Positions 63,765-64,000 of a stretch of DNA of 64,000 nucleotides are shown piece by piece. A program made the position numbers and the translations under genes. The notes under the pieces were generated by a model that was not told the DNA's origin, searched no databases, and saw nothing but the letters and a program-made list of their open reading frames with translations. Position 1 is the first letter of the stretch, and every line of letters begins with the position of its first letter. The stretch is from JBBQZU01 sp038207425 (GTDB lineage Bacteria > Bacteroidota > Bacteroidia > Flavobacteriales_D > Cryomorphaceae): positions 35,064 through 99,063 of the forward strand of contig JBBQZU010000013.1 in the NCBI GenBank assembly GCA_038207425.1, read 5' to 3'.

Positions 63765-64000
63765 GGGTCAAGTAAATTTTACGGGGAGAATGATAGATTT
63801 GTGTAAAATCAAATCATTTGAATACATCGTTGATCAGCCATGTTCTTCCTGAAGAACTAATTTTATATTTTGATCTTATCGGCATTTTGGAGCTGTGCGA
63901 TTTAAGGAACAAATCGGTTTACATCGAAGTTGAACTTGAAGAAAAGAATGTGCTTCCATCCGGCTATGAGGATGGTTGTTATGAGTCGAAAGGATTCTTA
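63765..64000 (+). mobile_element. Left end of an ISAon1-type insertion sequence (continues beyond the window)
   Basis: The change from T9SS coding sequence at 63764 to a non-coding lead-in beginning GGGTCAAGTAAATTTTACGG marks the probable left end. An ISAon1-like transposase frame follows 50 bases further on. The right end and any target duplication are outside the window, so the boundary is inferred. Confidence 0.65.
63818..64000 (+). CDS. ISAon1-family transposase, N-terminal region (partial)
   Basis: The frame from TTG 63818 to the window edge encodes about 61 residues: ISHVLPEELILYFDLIGILE, then VYIEVELEEKNVLPSGYED. This is the N-terminal pattern of ISAon1-type transposases in Bacteroidota, which resembles a short acidic domain before the DDE region. 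No ATG is in frame before it, so the start codon is uncertain. The catalytic domain is outside the window. Confidence 0.7.
   Translation, partial: MNTSLISHVLPEELILYFDLIGILELCDLRNKSVYIEVELEEKNVLPSGYEDGCYESKGFL

Overview
The window reads as chromosome from a gliding-type member of the Bacteroidota, most likely class Flavobacteriia, order Flavobacteriales. The basis is: type IX secretion (T9SS) genes porU, porV and porP/sprF; the gliding lipoprotein gene gldJ next to murF; many proteins with T9SS C-terminal sorting domains; Bacteroidota promoters (TTG, about 19 bases, TAnnTTTG); the cdd-pdhA-pdhC and exbB-exbD-tonB-folC gene orders; and an ISAon1-type transposase at the right end. I would not go below order level. 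No prophage, CRISPR array, rRNA operon or plasmid function is visible.

Layout. 1-2.4 kb (minus): start of pheT, then recG. 2.5-4.3 kb: remains of two T9SS-exported proteins. 4.3-13 kb (minus): pdhC, pdhA, cdd, ispF, porV, porU. 13-17.2 kb (plus): porP, gldJ, murF. 17.2-25.4 kb: acyl-CoA dehydrogenase, anmK, an amino-acid dehydrogenase, nhaD, exbB, exbD, tonB, folC. 25.5-26 kb: tRNA-Val(UAC) and tRNA-Leu(CAG) around a repeat made of the tRNA-Val tail and its terminator. 26-32 kb: methyltransferase, ABC ATPase, cobalamin adenosyltransferase, a DUF2795 protein, secA. 32-39.6 kb is an accessory island: two divergent T9SS cargo genes broken only by in-frame stop codons, an XRE regulator without a normal start codon between them, a long inverted repeat, a tiny ORF and an HNH-like gene. 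39.6-44.2 kb: trpS, gatC and a methyltransferase-GT39-GT2 cassette. 44.2-47.1 kb: an ECF sigma factor, its probable anti-sigma factor and an outer-membrane barrel, with two near-identical ECF-type promoters. 47.2-63.4 kb: lepA, a small exported protein with a large T9SS type B protein, metF, ribE, another type B protein, a leucyl aminopeptidase, pdxA, yceD, rpmF, fabH, accB, accC. 63.4-64 kb: a T9SS C-terminal remnant cut by the IS.

How the genes fit together. PorU (sortase), PorV (shuttle), a PorP/SprF barrel and GldJ are core or associated parts of T9SS and gliding. SecA takes the cargo across the inner membrane first. Seven cargo-type loci are visible. Two are intact, and five are broken by nonsense codons, a frameshift, loss of the 5' end or an IS, so the cargo set is turning over while the machinery stays intact. 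The most distinctive regulatory signal is the promoter pair at 45.2 and 47.1 kb, which predicts that the ECF sigma factor controls both its own operon and the neighbouring outer-membrane protein.
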